Shown here: piece after piece, positions 25,089-35,030 of the stretch
Layout of the letters: every line of letters starts with the position of its first letter
Numbering within the stretch: position 1 is the stretch's first letter
Source: Ophiura sarsii
Lineage: Eukaryota; Echinodermata; Ophiuroidea; Amphilepidida; Ophiuridae
Direction: 5' to 3'
Assembly (NCBI GenBank): GCA_035610835.1
Contig: CM069454.1
Location: 57,890,580-57,954,579 of the forward strand
DNA length: 64,000 bases
Made by a program: the position numbers and the translations under genes
Notes under the pieces: model-generated
The model's input: the letters and a program-made list of their open reading frames with translations, nothing else
The model's database searches: none
Told to the model about the DNA's origin: nothing

Positions 25089-25168
25089 CAACAACGCAAT
25101 ACAGGATATATCGTCCTGGTAGCAATCTGCCAACAACGCAATACAGGATATATCGTCCTGGTAGCACA
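25089..25168 (+). repeat. Two copies of a 44-bp direct repeat
   Basis: CAACAACGCAATACAGGATA, continuing TATCGTCCTGGTAGCA, occurs twice in direct succession (about 25089 and 25133). It is linked to the outer end of the foldback element, which shares the CAACAACGCAATA motif. Confidence 0.85.
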
Positions 25169-25210
25169 TACATGTACAGGATATATTGGGGATTTCCTAA
25201 GTGATAAATT

Positions 25211-25350
25211 CGTTATCCCCTGTTTGATAACGCAATACGGTCGATACCTATGGTTGGGTGCCATATCACATTCGGCCTCCGGCCTCATGTGATATGGCAC
25301 CCAACCATAGGTATCTTCCCGTATTGCATTATCAAACAGTGGATAACTAA
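25211..25350. repeat. Long hairpin, stem of 50-60 bp
   Basis: The arm 25221-25270 (starting TGTTTGATAACGCAATACGG) pairs with 25288-25338 (ending GTATTGCATTATCAAACA) around a 17-nt GC-rich loop, TTCGGCCTCCGGCCTCA. There are only a few mismatches, and pairing extends outward through GTTATCC. The loop itself contains the repeated GGCCTC/CGGCCTC motif. Confidence 0.92.
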
Positions 25351-25526
25351 TAGTGTTATGCATGCTTAGTTATTATATCTATGAATATATATTGTTTCTA
25401 TTGTTCTATATATTACATATTGTGAATATTGTTGTAATTCAGCATTTTGCTGCGATAATGATATGTTTATTAAACCTTGAATTGAATTGAAAAAAGTTGC
25501 ACATAAACTTTTTTCACTATACCTAC

Positions 25527-25762
25527 CAGGCTTCTCGTTACATTGCGTTTTCGCGTCGTGTCCGTAGTCGTGGTTGAATGCATACAACCACATAGTCCCC
25601 GTTTAACCACTCCGTATCCGATTCCGAAGTCACAACTCACAATTCGCAAATTACATTTTTGACTTGGACCCCATAATTTCTTCTCGGACCCCATAATTTT
25701 GAGAATTGGTAAATTATGGGGTCCAGTGGACCCCATAATATTTGTACCTAACGAGAAGCCTG
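25527..25762. mobile_element. hAT-like MITE with 8-bp target duplication
   Basis: A 236-bp element begins CAGGCTTCTCGTTA and ends TAACGAGAAGCCTG, a 14-bp perfect terminal inverted repeat. ATACCTAC directly precedes it (25519-25526) and follows it (25763-25770). An 8-bp duplication and a CAGG start are typical of the hAT superfamily. Inside are repeated GGACCCCATAATTT phrases. It has no coding capacity. Confidence 0.92.
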
Positions 25763-25770
25763 ATACCTAC

Positions 25771-26630
25771 GGCATTAACATTAGTTTCACCATATAAAAA
25801 AAGATTTATCAGAAACCATTCCCATTCCGTCAAAGTCTATCTCAAGGATTACTGAACTAATACTAGGCATGTTTGTACTTATTTCAATACAATTCTCACT
25901 GTGATTCCAAATAATTAAATAATGTTGACATTTTTGAAACATTTTATGATATTTTGGAATGTCGTCTGCAGATGCTAGTGATGCTTGTAAAGTGTTAAGC
26001 ACACTAAGGTAAAGCTTATGGAAGTATCCTGATCGAAAAAGTGTAGATTTTAACTGTCTGATTAGTATATTTAGAGATCAGTATCAAACCAGAACCATTT
26101 GTAATCCATTTTAATTACATGTATAAGCTTTTGTGGGGGTACTGAGATTAATTGAGGGACAGCCATGCCAAAGGAGGGGTCTGTGGTACTTCCTAAATAT
26201 TTACTATATCCTCACTAATAACCCCTGTCACTAAATGAAATAATCGCAATGACTTGTTTTGAAAAAGAAAAGGCCTTAACCCTAACCTCACCAGAGGCCA
26301 CAAAAGGCCACGGCAAATAGCTCTTGTACCGCATGGTTCACGGTTCTATCTTGTGGCACAATCTGTCAAGTCAAATGGTCTCGAAAAAGTTAACTTTTTT
26401 GAGCTCCCCTGTTAGATTTTGAGTCACTGTCTAAACATCCTGTGACTTCCAAAGCTGGATGAGTCATCCCCCACCTTCACGTCTGACGACCTGATCATAT
26501 ACTATGAGTTTTGCAAAAATTCAGTTTTCAGAAAACCAATTTTCAGGCCTTTTAGAGTACATGCAAAAAGCAACCCATTTGGGCAGTATAAATGTGAGTA
26601 TACTAAGCCCCGCCATCGCCCCCCCCCCCA
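25771..26630. other. Intron interval with dispersed repeat
   Basis: 25795-25920 (AGATTTATCAGAAACC, CTAGGCATGTTTGTACTTAT) is related to 56480-56580, so it is a dispersed repeat of unknown class. The remainder up to the poly-C runs at 26620-26670 shows no gene. Confidence 0.5.
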
Positions 26631-26701
26631 GTACCCCCAGCCACCACCCCCCCCCCCCCCCCCCCCCCCACCCACCAATGTTCCCACCATACATGACTTA
26701 C

Positions 26702-26900
26702 CCCTGTATGACACTCTTTATAGCGTTCAAAATAAAAGTTCCGGTAATACCAATGCCAATGTGTGCAGACAGTGTCCATCCTCTTATTCCTATTCTTGAC
26801 ACTGGACATGGTAGAGAGTCGTCGTATCTTGAGAGAGTCATCAAACGTACTCTGAGGAGCCAGTGTCATAGTAGTAAACTTAACATCATAGGTTTTGCCA
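26702..26900 (-). CDS. Module B exon 3: end of WWE 1 and start of WWE 2
   Basis: A 199-nt exon with acceptor TTCCTTGCAG|T and donor GGG|GTAAGT. One leading base completes the glycine codon left by exon 2, and it ends in phase 0. It encodes GKTYDVKFTTMTL, then KIRRLSTMSSV, then VCTHWHWYYRNFYF. In PARP12-type proteins an RRLST-SSV link joins the first WWE to a second WWE that begins with a W-x-W-Y core, and that is what is seen here. The length is exactly compatible with the flanking exons, so this exon appears intact. Poly-C runs start within 40 bp of its donor. Confidence 0.8.
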
Positions 26901-26929
26901 CTGCAAGGAATAGAAGAAAAAAACCAATT

Positions 26930-27025
26930 GTTTAAGAAGATGTGTACAAAGACAATGACACAGTCCATCCTCTTATTCTTATTATTGGCACTGGTCATGG
27001 TGGAGAGTCATTGTATCTCCTAAGA
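26930..27025 (-). pseudogene. Partial degenerate copy of module exon 3
   Basis: About 90 bp just upstream of exon B3 on the minus strand repeats the middle of that exon: LSTMTSANNKNKRMDC against LSTMSSVKNRNKRMDT. A stop replaces the RR pair, and the tryptophan core and splice sites are missing. It is a fragment of a local tandem duplication. Confidence 0.75.
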
Positions 27026-27054
27026 GCAGGCCCATAACTAGGGGGTGCGGGTGG

Positions 27055-27375
27055 ACGCCCCCCCCCCCCCCCCCCCCAAATCTGAAAAAGTCCTTTTTTT
27101 GTACCAATGTACCTTTTTTTGTTGTACCAATGTACCTTTTTTTGTACCAATGTACCTTAATGTACATTTTTTTGTGAAAATGCCCCCCCCCCCCACCCAA
27201 ATTTTCGGGAAAAGCCCCCATTTCCCATTGTGTAAAGCAGCTTTTGCCCCCCCCCCCCCCCCCCCCTTCTCAACATTTCTGAGATGACTAAAAAAATGTT
27301 TGGGGCAACCTTTTACGATTTTTTGGGGTACCAATGTACCTTTTCAAAAAAATACGCCCCCCCCCCCCCCCAAAA
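27055..27375. repeat. Poly-C runs and ACCAATGTACC repeats
   Basis: Four poly-C runs of 11-20 bases (about 27059, 27182, 27247, 27357) alternate with four copies of ACCAATGTACCTTTTTTTG-like sequence. Proline-rich and glycine-rich frames here are artefacts. Confidence 0.9.
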
Positions 27376-27408
27376 AAAAAAAATCCTGCTTACGGGCCTG
27401 CCTAAGTA

Positions 27409-28720
27409 ATGCACTTATCAATTGCAGTCCCGGCCCCGGGGGACCCGGGGCATGGCGGGGACTATGCGGGGACCGTACGCCAACGTACAAAAAACATGGC
27501 CCGGCTATGCGGGGACGTATACCCGGGGCGTACAAAACGTGCCCCCGCTAGCCGGGGCTTGTAGCCGGGGCATAGCGGGGACGTACATTACTGAAAAAAT
27601 AGGCCGGGCATTGTAGCGGGGGCGTACGCTAGGGTACACAAATGTACACCCCGGGGCATAGCCGGGGCGTACACATACATAGCGGGGACGTACGCTAAGG
27701 TACAAAAAATGTACACCCCGGGGTATAGCCGGGGTGTAAAAAACCGTGTACGCACACATAGCGGGGATGTACGCTAAGGTACATATCATCCACACCGGTG
27801 CATAGAGATATAAAATACAGACATGCACTATATTAAACTTTAAAATTAGTCACCTCGATTGATCAATACCTGGATTTTCACTACCATGACTACGGTAAAC
27901 TTAGTACAATTTGACCATATAGTGCTTTTGCCTGGAATAATGTACATGGTAGGCCCGGACAGATAGACAACACCTACCTACTTGCAGGCCCGTAAGTCAG
28001 GGAGGGAGAGCCCCAACCCTCTATTCCCCCTCCCAAGTCCCCAAGAAGGTCCAAAATACCCCTCCCAAGTCAATTAGCTAGATCAATCATCATGTTTTCG
28101 GTTCATTTTTAAAACTTAAATAGGCCTACTGTTTGTTCATAATAAATAAATTGGATCAAAACTTTCCAATGTTGCCATTGGGTACGCATGATATATCAAA
28201 AATAAAGCGACACAATATGACATCCATAAAGTGATTTTTTGACTCGATTCATTTCTGGTTGACAACAAACTGAGATAGATCATGCCAAAATTATTGTATT
28301 TTTAGTTTTAGGCCTCTGGTAAGTTTTGTTCTGGAGCACTGTATAATTTAAAAACTATTCACAAAACCATAGAAGTCAACGGTAAATCATGAAACCGTGT
28401 AACATAATAACGATTCGCTAATATTGGCCCGGCTGTCTGAGGCCGGGCGTACACTATGCCCCGGCTATGGGGGCCGGGACCGTACGCCGTCGTACACTTT
28501 GTCCCGGCTATGGGGGGCCGGGACCGTACGCCGGCGTACACTTTGTCCCGGCCATGGGGGGCCGGGACTGTAGCGGGGGCGTACAAAAAGTGGTGCCCCG
28601 CCCTGCGGGGACCGTACACGACTGTAGCCGGGACGTCACATCGGCAATTTGTACGTCCCGGCCCTAATCCCCGCTATCCCCGGGTCCCCCGGGGCCGGGG
28701 CTGCAATTGATAAGTGCATA
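27409..28720. mobile_element. GC-rich element with inverted termini
   Basis: It begins ATGCACTTATCAATTGCAGT followed by CCCGGCCCCGGGGG. It ends in the reverse complement, ..CCGGGGCTGCAATTGATAAGTGCAT, giving termini of about 45 bp. The body has GGGGCATAGCGGGGACGTAC-type repeats near both ends (27430-27800 and 28430-28710) around an AT-rich middle. At 1.3 kb, with GC far above the surroundings at its ends, it is probably a non-autonomous DNA transposon. A decayed relative lies at 34825-35030. Confidence 0.85.
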
Positions 28721-28808
28721 AGAGTCATCTCTAACTCTGATTGAGAAACCATAGAAGTCAACTCAAAATCACAGGGGAAAAAACATGGCAGCAGCGATAT
28801 TGTATGTA

Positions 28809-30390
28809 ATACACCCAACAAAATAATGTAAGTTCCCACCTAGCATAGCATATTTCCAAAAATATTTGATGGATTTAAATAATTTTCAGCTAGAAAGATG
28901 CACCCAATTGCTAGGCACATTTTGATACCAAATTTGTTGGCCTTGAGACAATGCAACAATAAGAAATTGTGCCATTTACCAATTTTATACAGAAAACAAA
29001 GTGGCACTAAATCTCACTGGCTATGGCTGGTTTTGTCCATAAATTAACAGACATTTTCTTTGTGGATTTTCGTGCACAGACATGGGAATCTACCAATCAA
29101 TTGTGTGGCAAGCTCGTCGGATTATGAGTGACATGGCAATTTGGTCCGATCATGAGTGACATGGAAATTTGGTCTGATTATGAGTGACATGGCAATTTGG
29201 TCGGATTATGAGTGACATGGCAATTTGGTCCGATTATGAGTGACATGGCAATTTGGTTCGATTATGAGTGACATGACAATTTGGTCCGATTATGAGTGAC
29301 ATGGCAATTTGGTCCGATTATGAGTGACATGGCAATTTGGTCCGATTATGGGTGACATGGCAATTTGGTCCGATTATGAGTGACATGGCAATTTGGTCCG
29401 ATTATGAGTGACATGGCAATTTGGTCCGATTATGAGTGACATGGCAATTTGGTCCGATTATGAGTGACATGACAATTTGGTCCGATTATGAGTGACATGG
29501 CAATTTGGTCCGATTATGAGTGACATGGCAATTTGGTCCGATTATGAGTGACATGGCAATTTGGTCCGATTATGAGTGACATGGCAATTTGGTCTGATTA
29601 TGTGTGACATGGCAATTTGGTCTGATTGTGTGCGACATGGCAATTTGGTCCGATTATGAGTGACATGGCAATTTGGTCCGATTATGAGTGACATGGCAAT
29701 TTGGTCCAATTATGACTATGAGTGACATGGCAATTTGGTCTGATTATGTGTGACATGGCAATTTGGTCTGATTGTGTGCGACATGGCAATTTGGTCGGAT
29801 TATGAGTGACATGGCAATTTGGTCTGATTATGTGTGACATGGCAATTTGGTCTGATTGTGTGCGACATGGGCAATTTGGTCGGATTATGAGTGACATGGC
29901 AATTTGGTCCGATTATGTGTGACATGGCAATTTGGTCTGATTGTGTGCGACATGGCAATTTGGTACGATTATGTGTGACATGGCAATCTGGCAATCTGGT
30001 CCGAGTATGAGTGACATGGCAAAATGGTCTGATTATATGTGACAATTTCTTTAGCAGGATTTGAACCAGTACCCGATCAAATTGATCTTTCTTTGTGTAT
30101 TATGTGTTATTATGCTACCGTGTCTTGGTCCACAAGATTATGATCTGCTTATTGATTTTCTTGAAATGATGCACAAAACCAGCCATAGCCAGTGCTTTTT
30201 TCTGTATAAAAATTGGTAAATGGCACAATTTCTTATCGTTGCATTGTCTCAAGGCCAACAAATTTGGTAACAAAATGTGCCTAACAATTGGGTGCATCTT
30301 GCTAGCTGTAAATTATTTAAATCCATCAAATATTTGTGGAAATATTCTAGTATATGCTAGGAGGGAAGTTACATATTTTGTTGGGTGTAT
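28809..30390. mobile_element. Inverted-repeat element enclosing a 28-bp satellite
   Basis: The left arm 28809-29090 (ATACACCCAACAAAATAATG at the tip; inside, GGCACATTTTGATACCAAAT) is repeated in reverse complement at about 30140-30390, with tip ATTTTGTTGGGTGTAT. Between the arms is the 28-bp array. The motif GGCACATTTTGATACCAAAT is shared with the element at 38781-39415, so the two may belong to one family. No coding sequence is seen. Confidence 0.85.
29105..30045 (+). repeat. 28-bp satellite
   Basis: About 33 copies of TTTGGTCCGATTATGAGTGA + CATGGCAA. The right third alternates ATTATGTGTGACATGG and ATTGTGTGCGACATGG variants, forming a young dimeric or trimeric sub-period. Translations such as HIIRPNCHVT repeats are artefacts. 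Confidence 0.97.
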
Positions 30391-30659
30391 GAACTGTACA
30401 CTTTTGATCCATATCAGGAAATTTTACTGTTGCTGAACGTATCCTGAACTGAATTAATGTGGAGGCTTTATTTGGAGAAATCTCTTGATCCTTGACCTTA
30501 TTTATGTGCAGGAAATATCATTTCTCTCTTTCTTTACATGGTTGGGGTGTCCCTTTATGACTTTACAAACAGGATTCAATTAATAAGGGCCCATCCAAAA
30601 TGACTGAAAAAAGAAACCCTGTTCCAGGCCTGATACTGACCCATTTAAAAAAAATACTG

Positions 30660-31540
30660 CAAGTCACGACTTACAAATCCCCTGGGCTGGGAGATTCACC
30701 TAAATGGGTCAAAGGTCACCTAGCTAGTTTCATTAGAGGTCAATCTGGGTACACCCAAAAGTCATCTCAAATCCCCTTACCCATGTTATTGTCACCAAGT
30801 TTAATTGAGATTGAAGTCTGACTTTTCATATGGCCCCTAAAGTTCTGACAAAATAGGTCAAAGGTCTTGAAGGGGTCATTACAGGTCAATCCGGTATACC
30901 CCATGTATCATCTCAAGTCTCCTTACCTAAAGATTATTGCTACCAAGTTTGGCCAAGATTGAAGTCTGACTTTACTCAACTTTTTTGGGGGTAGGGGTGT
31001 GCTGCACAGGGTCTCAAAATGGGGGCTACAGAACTGAACTAAGTGGATTTTATGACAACAACAAATAGGGTCTTAGGAACTGATTTTTTTCTTCAAAAAA
31101 GTAGGTCTTGAGAACTGGCTATAGTTCAATTTTGATTAGCAAGAATGCAAATGTTTGATTTTTTTGGTTTTAGAACCCAACTTTTTTCAAAAAATTGGGG
31201 CTTTGGAACGCAAAATTTGGCGATTTTTGTATTTTCAATCAAATTGGGGTCTTTTAAGAAGAACTGATGCAGGCTCAAAAGGGGGGTCATCAGACCTAGC
31301 AGCAGAGGGTGCAAAAAGGGGGTCTTCAGCGTGGCACATACCTATACTCTTTTCCAATGTCAGTGCCCCCCCCCAAAAAAAAACCAGCAGCAATAAGTTC
31401 AGTTTAAAGTGTTGGCAAAATGTGGTCAAAGGTCATGTAGGGGTCATTAGAGGTCAATCTGTCTAAACCCCATGAGCATCTGAAGTCCCCTTTACCCAAA
31501 GATTATTGTTATACCAAGTGTGGTTGAGATTCATATGGCA
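30660..31540 (+). repeat. Degenerate AGGTCA-rich dispersed repeat
   Basis: Three diverged units (about 30690, 30845, 31410) read GGTCAAAGGTCA, then GTCATTAGAGGTCAATC, then ACCCAAAGATTATTG, then CCAAGTTTGG. The AAAGGTCA/AGGTCA content is a weak relative of the DR1 repeats at 13.4 kb in opposite orientation. 31000-31370 interrupts the series with lower-complexity sequence. Confidence 0.7.
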
Positions 31541-32458
31541 AACTTTGTTTGAGCCAATTTTTCTCATTAGTAATTCCCACACAAGTCCTGTGTGTGTACA
31601 CCGTTCTGGTTGCAATGCAAATTATGCTCTATCCAGGTCAGCGCACATCAAAATCCTATTGATATACATGCGATTTCTTTGTATTGAGGCTTCATTTTGT
31701 CATGCTGAGTGCACAAATGACCTCGCATAACGCTCAATTTGATTGGATTGGAAAAATAAGGATTTCTTGTTTCTCTCTGTCCGACAAAAGTATAGCCACC
31801 AATCATGGCCATTTTCACAAATAACCTGAAGAAATACATTTGGCAAGGAATGCCACATTCTACTTGGTCAAAGGTTATTTATTTTATGAAAAGGCGTGAA
31901 GTTGAGCCTCGATATGTCCCATGCGTAAACAATGATGTTTACGCCAAGCAAAAGTTGTACACATCATTTGTAGAAATCAGGGGTGGATGGTTATTTTCTT
32001 TGAAATTAAACATACAGATTGGCATAATACATTCTACTTCGGCGTTTTCATTCAGCAACCAATTTTGTGAAAAAATTGAAAAAATTGCCCAATAGCCAAT
32101 ACATGGTGATCGTGCCATGAGTGGAGTTGCAAGTTAGTGGGCATGATGACTAATGACTATAAACGAAAACAACAACTGTTCTACGTGCCCAACCGACCCC
32201 CCCCCCCCCCAAAAAAAAGTATTATTTTGGGAATTCTTTTTATAAATATTGAATTTGTTCCCCTTCAAATTCTTATTTTTTTTGAAAAATTGTTGTAAAT
32301 TCACCAAAATAACAACAATTTTGAAACAATCAAGAGGAAAGATATGCCTGACAGACCGACCCTACCTGAGATCGAGGTTCGTTTGCCCGTAGAACAGGGT
32401 TTTTTCTGTTGCCTAATCTACATTGCACATGGCATCAATTGATTGATTGAATTCTTAC
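31541..32458. other. Intron interval, no gene recognised
   Basis: This contains an unremarkable open frame (31805-32095) with no recognisable domain, and one poly-C run at about 32196. It includes a CCGACCCTACCTGAGA phrase also found near 37520. There is no other feature. Confidence 0.45.
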
Positions 32459-32770
32459 CCTTCTTTAATCATCGTACTGCTGACATTAGGGTCACAAAAC
32501 GAAGCCTCTACACTTATGTTGTTTGCCTGATCCAGATTCCACCAGTTATTATAGTGGCCAGCCTGCCATTGAAACGGTAACCTGGCTACATGAAGTTGAG
32601 GACACTCTTTCCAATTTCGACAATGACCATATTTTACATAGTAAATACACAATTCCCGCTGCTGATTTTCATCTGGCAGTTCTGGGGTGTTGTTCGTTGA
32701 CTCCCTACATGCACTAGGCATGCCTGGCGTCCTCTTGTGTCGAGGTCTTATGTTTCTTGCATTCCTTTGG
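32459..32770 (-). CDS. Module B exon 2: CCCH finger and start of WWE 1
   Basis: A 312-nt exon between TTAAG|C and GG|GTAAGA. One leading base and two trailing bases leave 309 in frame, so it is intact. A basic N-terminal stretch (RNARNIRPRHKRTPG) is followed by a C-x8-C-x5-C-x3-H finger (LCIYYVKYGHCRNWKECPQL, then H), then the WWE opening RLPFQWQAGHYNNWWNLDQ and ISVEASFCDPNVS. In vertebrate PARP12/ZAP the last CCCH finger directly precedes the WWE region in the same way. The 5.6-kb intron before exon 3 holds most of the mobile elements of this section. Confidence 0.82.
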
Positions 32771-34471
32771 CTTAATTTGTTGGATAATTAAACAAATAAT
32801 ACACATATTAGACAGCTGTAACAAATAATACTTAAAGATCCCCAATATTTTGTGACTCCTCCTCTATTTAAAACCAAGTGATTTAATCTCTATGGTCTGA
32901 TCCCCCCCCCCCCCCCCCCCCCCCATCCAATTTTGTTGGTTTGTATTATACAGGGTGTCCCCAACTTATTTTGAAGGATCTATATTTTTACTTTGACACA
33001 ACCCATTACAAACATGTTTGCACATCCTGAAAATCTTTAAATCTCTACTTTTTGGGGGCGAAGCCACCCTTATAGCATCAGATTGCAACACATTACACAT
33101 TTAGGTCTTTCTAGACATAAGTGGGGGCAGCCATGTTTGTAGTCTTTGTAAATTACATATACCTATGCAGTTTATTTTAACAGTCCTGCAGTCTGTGATG
33201 GAGTCAAAGCTTGTTTAGTTGATGCATAGACTGTTGATGATTCATTCAGAGAGATGTTTATTAGACTCCCCACAGAGAGACATAATAGCTTATCTTGTTT
33301 GACCACAGATGGTTAGCTGTGGATGTTTGAGTTTCGGGTTATAATAATAATTCCTGGGTTGATTTAATGAAATGTTAATACGGATAGGATAACCATGATC
33401 GCGGAATGCCACTTTTAATTAGTATTATAGCAATTCCTGGACCAAACGTGTTAGACCAAGTACAATGTCATATATACCTAATTGTTCTTCAGACGGTCTC
33501 CCCCCCCCCCCCCCCCCCCCCCCCCCTCCATGCAAATAAATCAACTTTATTGGTTTACTGTACTATTTTTAGTGCAGTGTTTTGATTTGTTTTTTTGGTT
33601 TGAATTATGAAAAATACATACACCATATCCCTGGTATTTTGGTATGCAACAGATGCTTCAGAAAATGGTTACAAAACATGTTTCTTTCTTTTGGATCGCC
33701 CCCATTACATTTCAATGGAATTTTTATTATTGGTGACATAAAATCAAGATGCATAAACATCAGAGCTCTGTCAAAATTAGTTTTCTGGGACACCTGATTT
33801 GTAAATCTGATCATCTTTGGATGTGGTGTTTATATGTAATGTCTCAGTGGTGTAGCCAGAGGGGGGCAAAGGGGCAATCGCCCCCTCCCCCTCCCAATAT
33901 TTGAGCCGTGTCAGTTGGCACTGTCGGTTGTTATCGAGAGCTCAATTTTTGGGGGATCATGTCACTGTAATGTCCAATGGGCAAGCATAGTGATAATAAA
34001 ATTTGTATGCTCAGACAGTTTGCATCCATGCCCCACACGGGTATGTGCGGCTGCCAGGACTCCTTTTTCACGCCTTTCGGCCGCTCCGTAAGACCCCCAT
34101 AAGTCTTTTTAGTACTTAGAATCTTTGGACAACAATTATTTGTTTGGTACCAATATTTCAAAATGACCAAAAAGTGAGTAGAGGTCTTCAGGTTGTCAAC
34201 CCTAGATTATTCTCTATTGATTTAGCCTTAATTTAAAAAGCAAGCAAAACAAACATACCCACTTCTACATATTTTCTGCACTTTCATGTAGGGTTGGTGA
34301 ATTTCTGTGTTTTCATTCTCAACAAGTTCCATACAAATTTAACAATTTTAAAAAAAATCAAAAATTAGTAGAATCTTTTTCCGTTTTTTTAAATTTCAAA
34401 TATTTGGGTTGGTCGGGCCTGTAAAACAGGATTTTTTTTCTCTTTGTCCTATAGCTACTATGTTGACTTAC
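32771..34471. other. Intron interval with poly-C runs
   Basis: There are poly-C runs at about 32904-32923 and 33500-33527. A TATACAGGGTGTCCCC phrase at 32948 resembles the ends of the element at 63251. Dispersed repeats with CGGGTATGTGCGGCT (34040, again 35205) are present. No further exon is seen. Confidence 0.5.
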
Positions 34472-34698
34472 TTTGCATTTGAGATGGTATTGGTATATTC
34501 TTCCTCAGAGTCTCTCTCTTCCTCTTCCTCTCTTTCAAGCCCATTTTTGTTTTTGCTTTGAGAAGATTAAGGAGAAATTTTGTGTCTTGAACACTCCAAG
34601 GATCTAAGGCATTCATCCGTAAAATGTGGCTCATTTGAGGCGAGGTAAAGCTGTGGTTGAAGTGACAGTGATAACTACAGCTTCCATCAATAAAGGCG
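34472..34698 (-). pseudogene. Module B exon 1: CCCH finger exon, frameshifted
   Basis: The acceptor CTTGCCAG|C and donor AA|GTAAGT match module A exon 1. The finger reads AFIDGSCSYHCHFNHSF, so the spacing between second and third ligands is C-x3-C instead of the C-x5-C of module A, a loss of two residues in the zinc loop. DPWSVQDTKFLLNLLK follows. The length is 227 nt: after one leading and two trailing bases 224 remain, not a multiple of three. The acidic tail (EREEEEERDSEEE) is open only in another frame. The shift falls around 34535-34555, in an A/T-homopolymer stretch, so a consensus error cannot be excluded. Confidence 0.75.
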
Positions 34699-34824
34699 CT
34701 GGCAAGATAAAACAAACAAAAAATATCGTTGCTGTTCTGTCAAAACCTTGTATGTTTTTCCGGTCCAGCCCTTCCATATAAAGTATTACTGCCCAACAGA
34801 TGCATGTTGCTTTATACATGAGGG

Positions 34825-35030
34825 CCATGGGACGTACAAAGTGTGTCCCTGCTAGCCAGGGAGCCTGGGACGTACAGGGATATTATACGCACAAAACTTA
34901 GTGATCCCCCCCCCCCCTGACAGGCCAGGCAGTGTAGTGACTGTCATGATACCCAAACGGGTGCCCTACCCGTCATATGTCCCACTATCCCAGGTCCCCT
35001 GAGGCCAGAGTTGCAATTGATAAGTGCATT
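34825..35030. mobile_element. Decayed relative of the GC-rich element
   Basis: It ends in TTGCAATTGATAAGTGCAT and contains GGGACGTACAAAGTGTG-type phrases as in the element at 27409-28720, but with many substitutions and a poly-C insertion. The left terminus is not evident. Confidence 0.65.

Larger units (their letters stand above)
21911..25105. mobile_element. Foldback-type element with repeat-filled arms
   Basis: The left arm from 21911 (TATTGCGTTGTTGGTTGAAT, then AACAGCTCTGATTGGTTAAA) is answered in reverse complement up to about 25105. The arms contain about 110-150-bp tandem units with GGTGGTTCCCAGTG and TAAGTGCTCAATAAATATA. The left arm has four to five units (22060-22650), a short opposite-facing arm lies at 22650-22973, and the right arm is 24467-25030. 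Long inverted arms built of internal tandem repeats are the hallmark of foldback elements such as FB and Galileo. The 1.49-kb duplicated block sits between the arms. No transposase is seen. Confidence 0.78.

Noticed and set aside
26502..27334. Glycine-rich and proline-rich proteins
   Set aside because: Products of poly-C/poly-G runs. Only the part at 26702-26900 on the minus strand is a real exon.
29105..30045. Regular 28-bp repeats as a CRISPR array
   Set aside because: Units are contiguous with no unique spacers and lie in eukaryotic DNA between inverted repeats. It is a satellite.
31805..32095. 96-codon open frame as a gene
   Set aside because: No domain, no splice context, and the composition of surrounding repeats. 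A chance frame is likelier.
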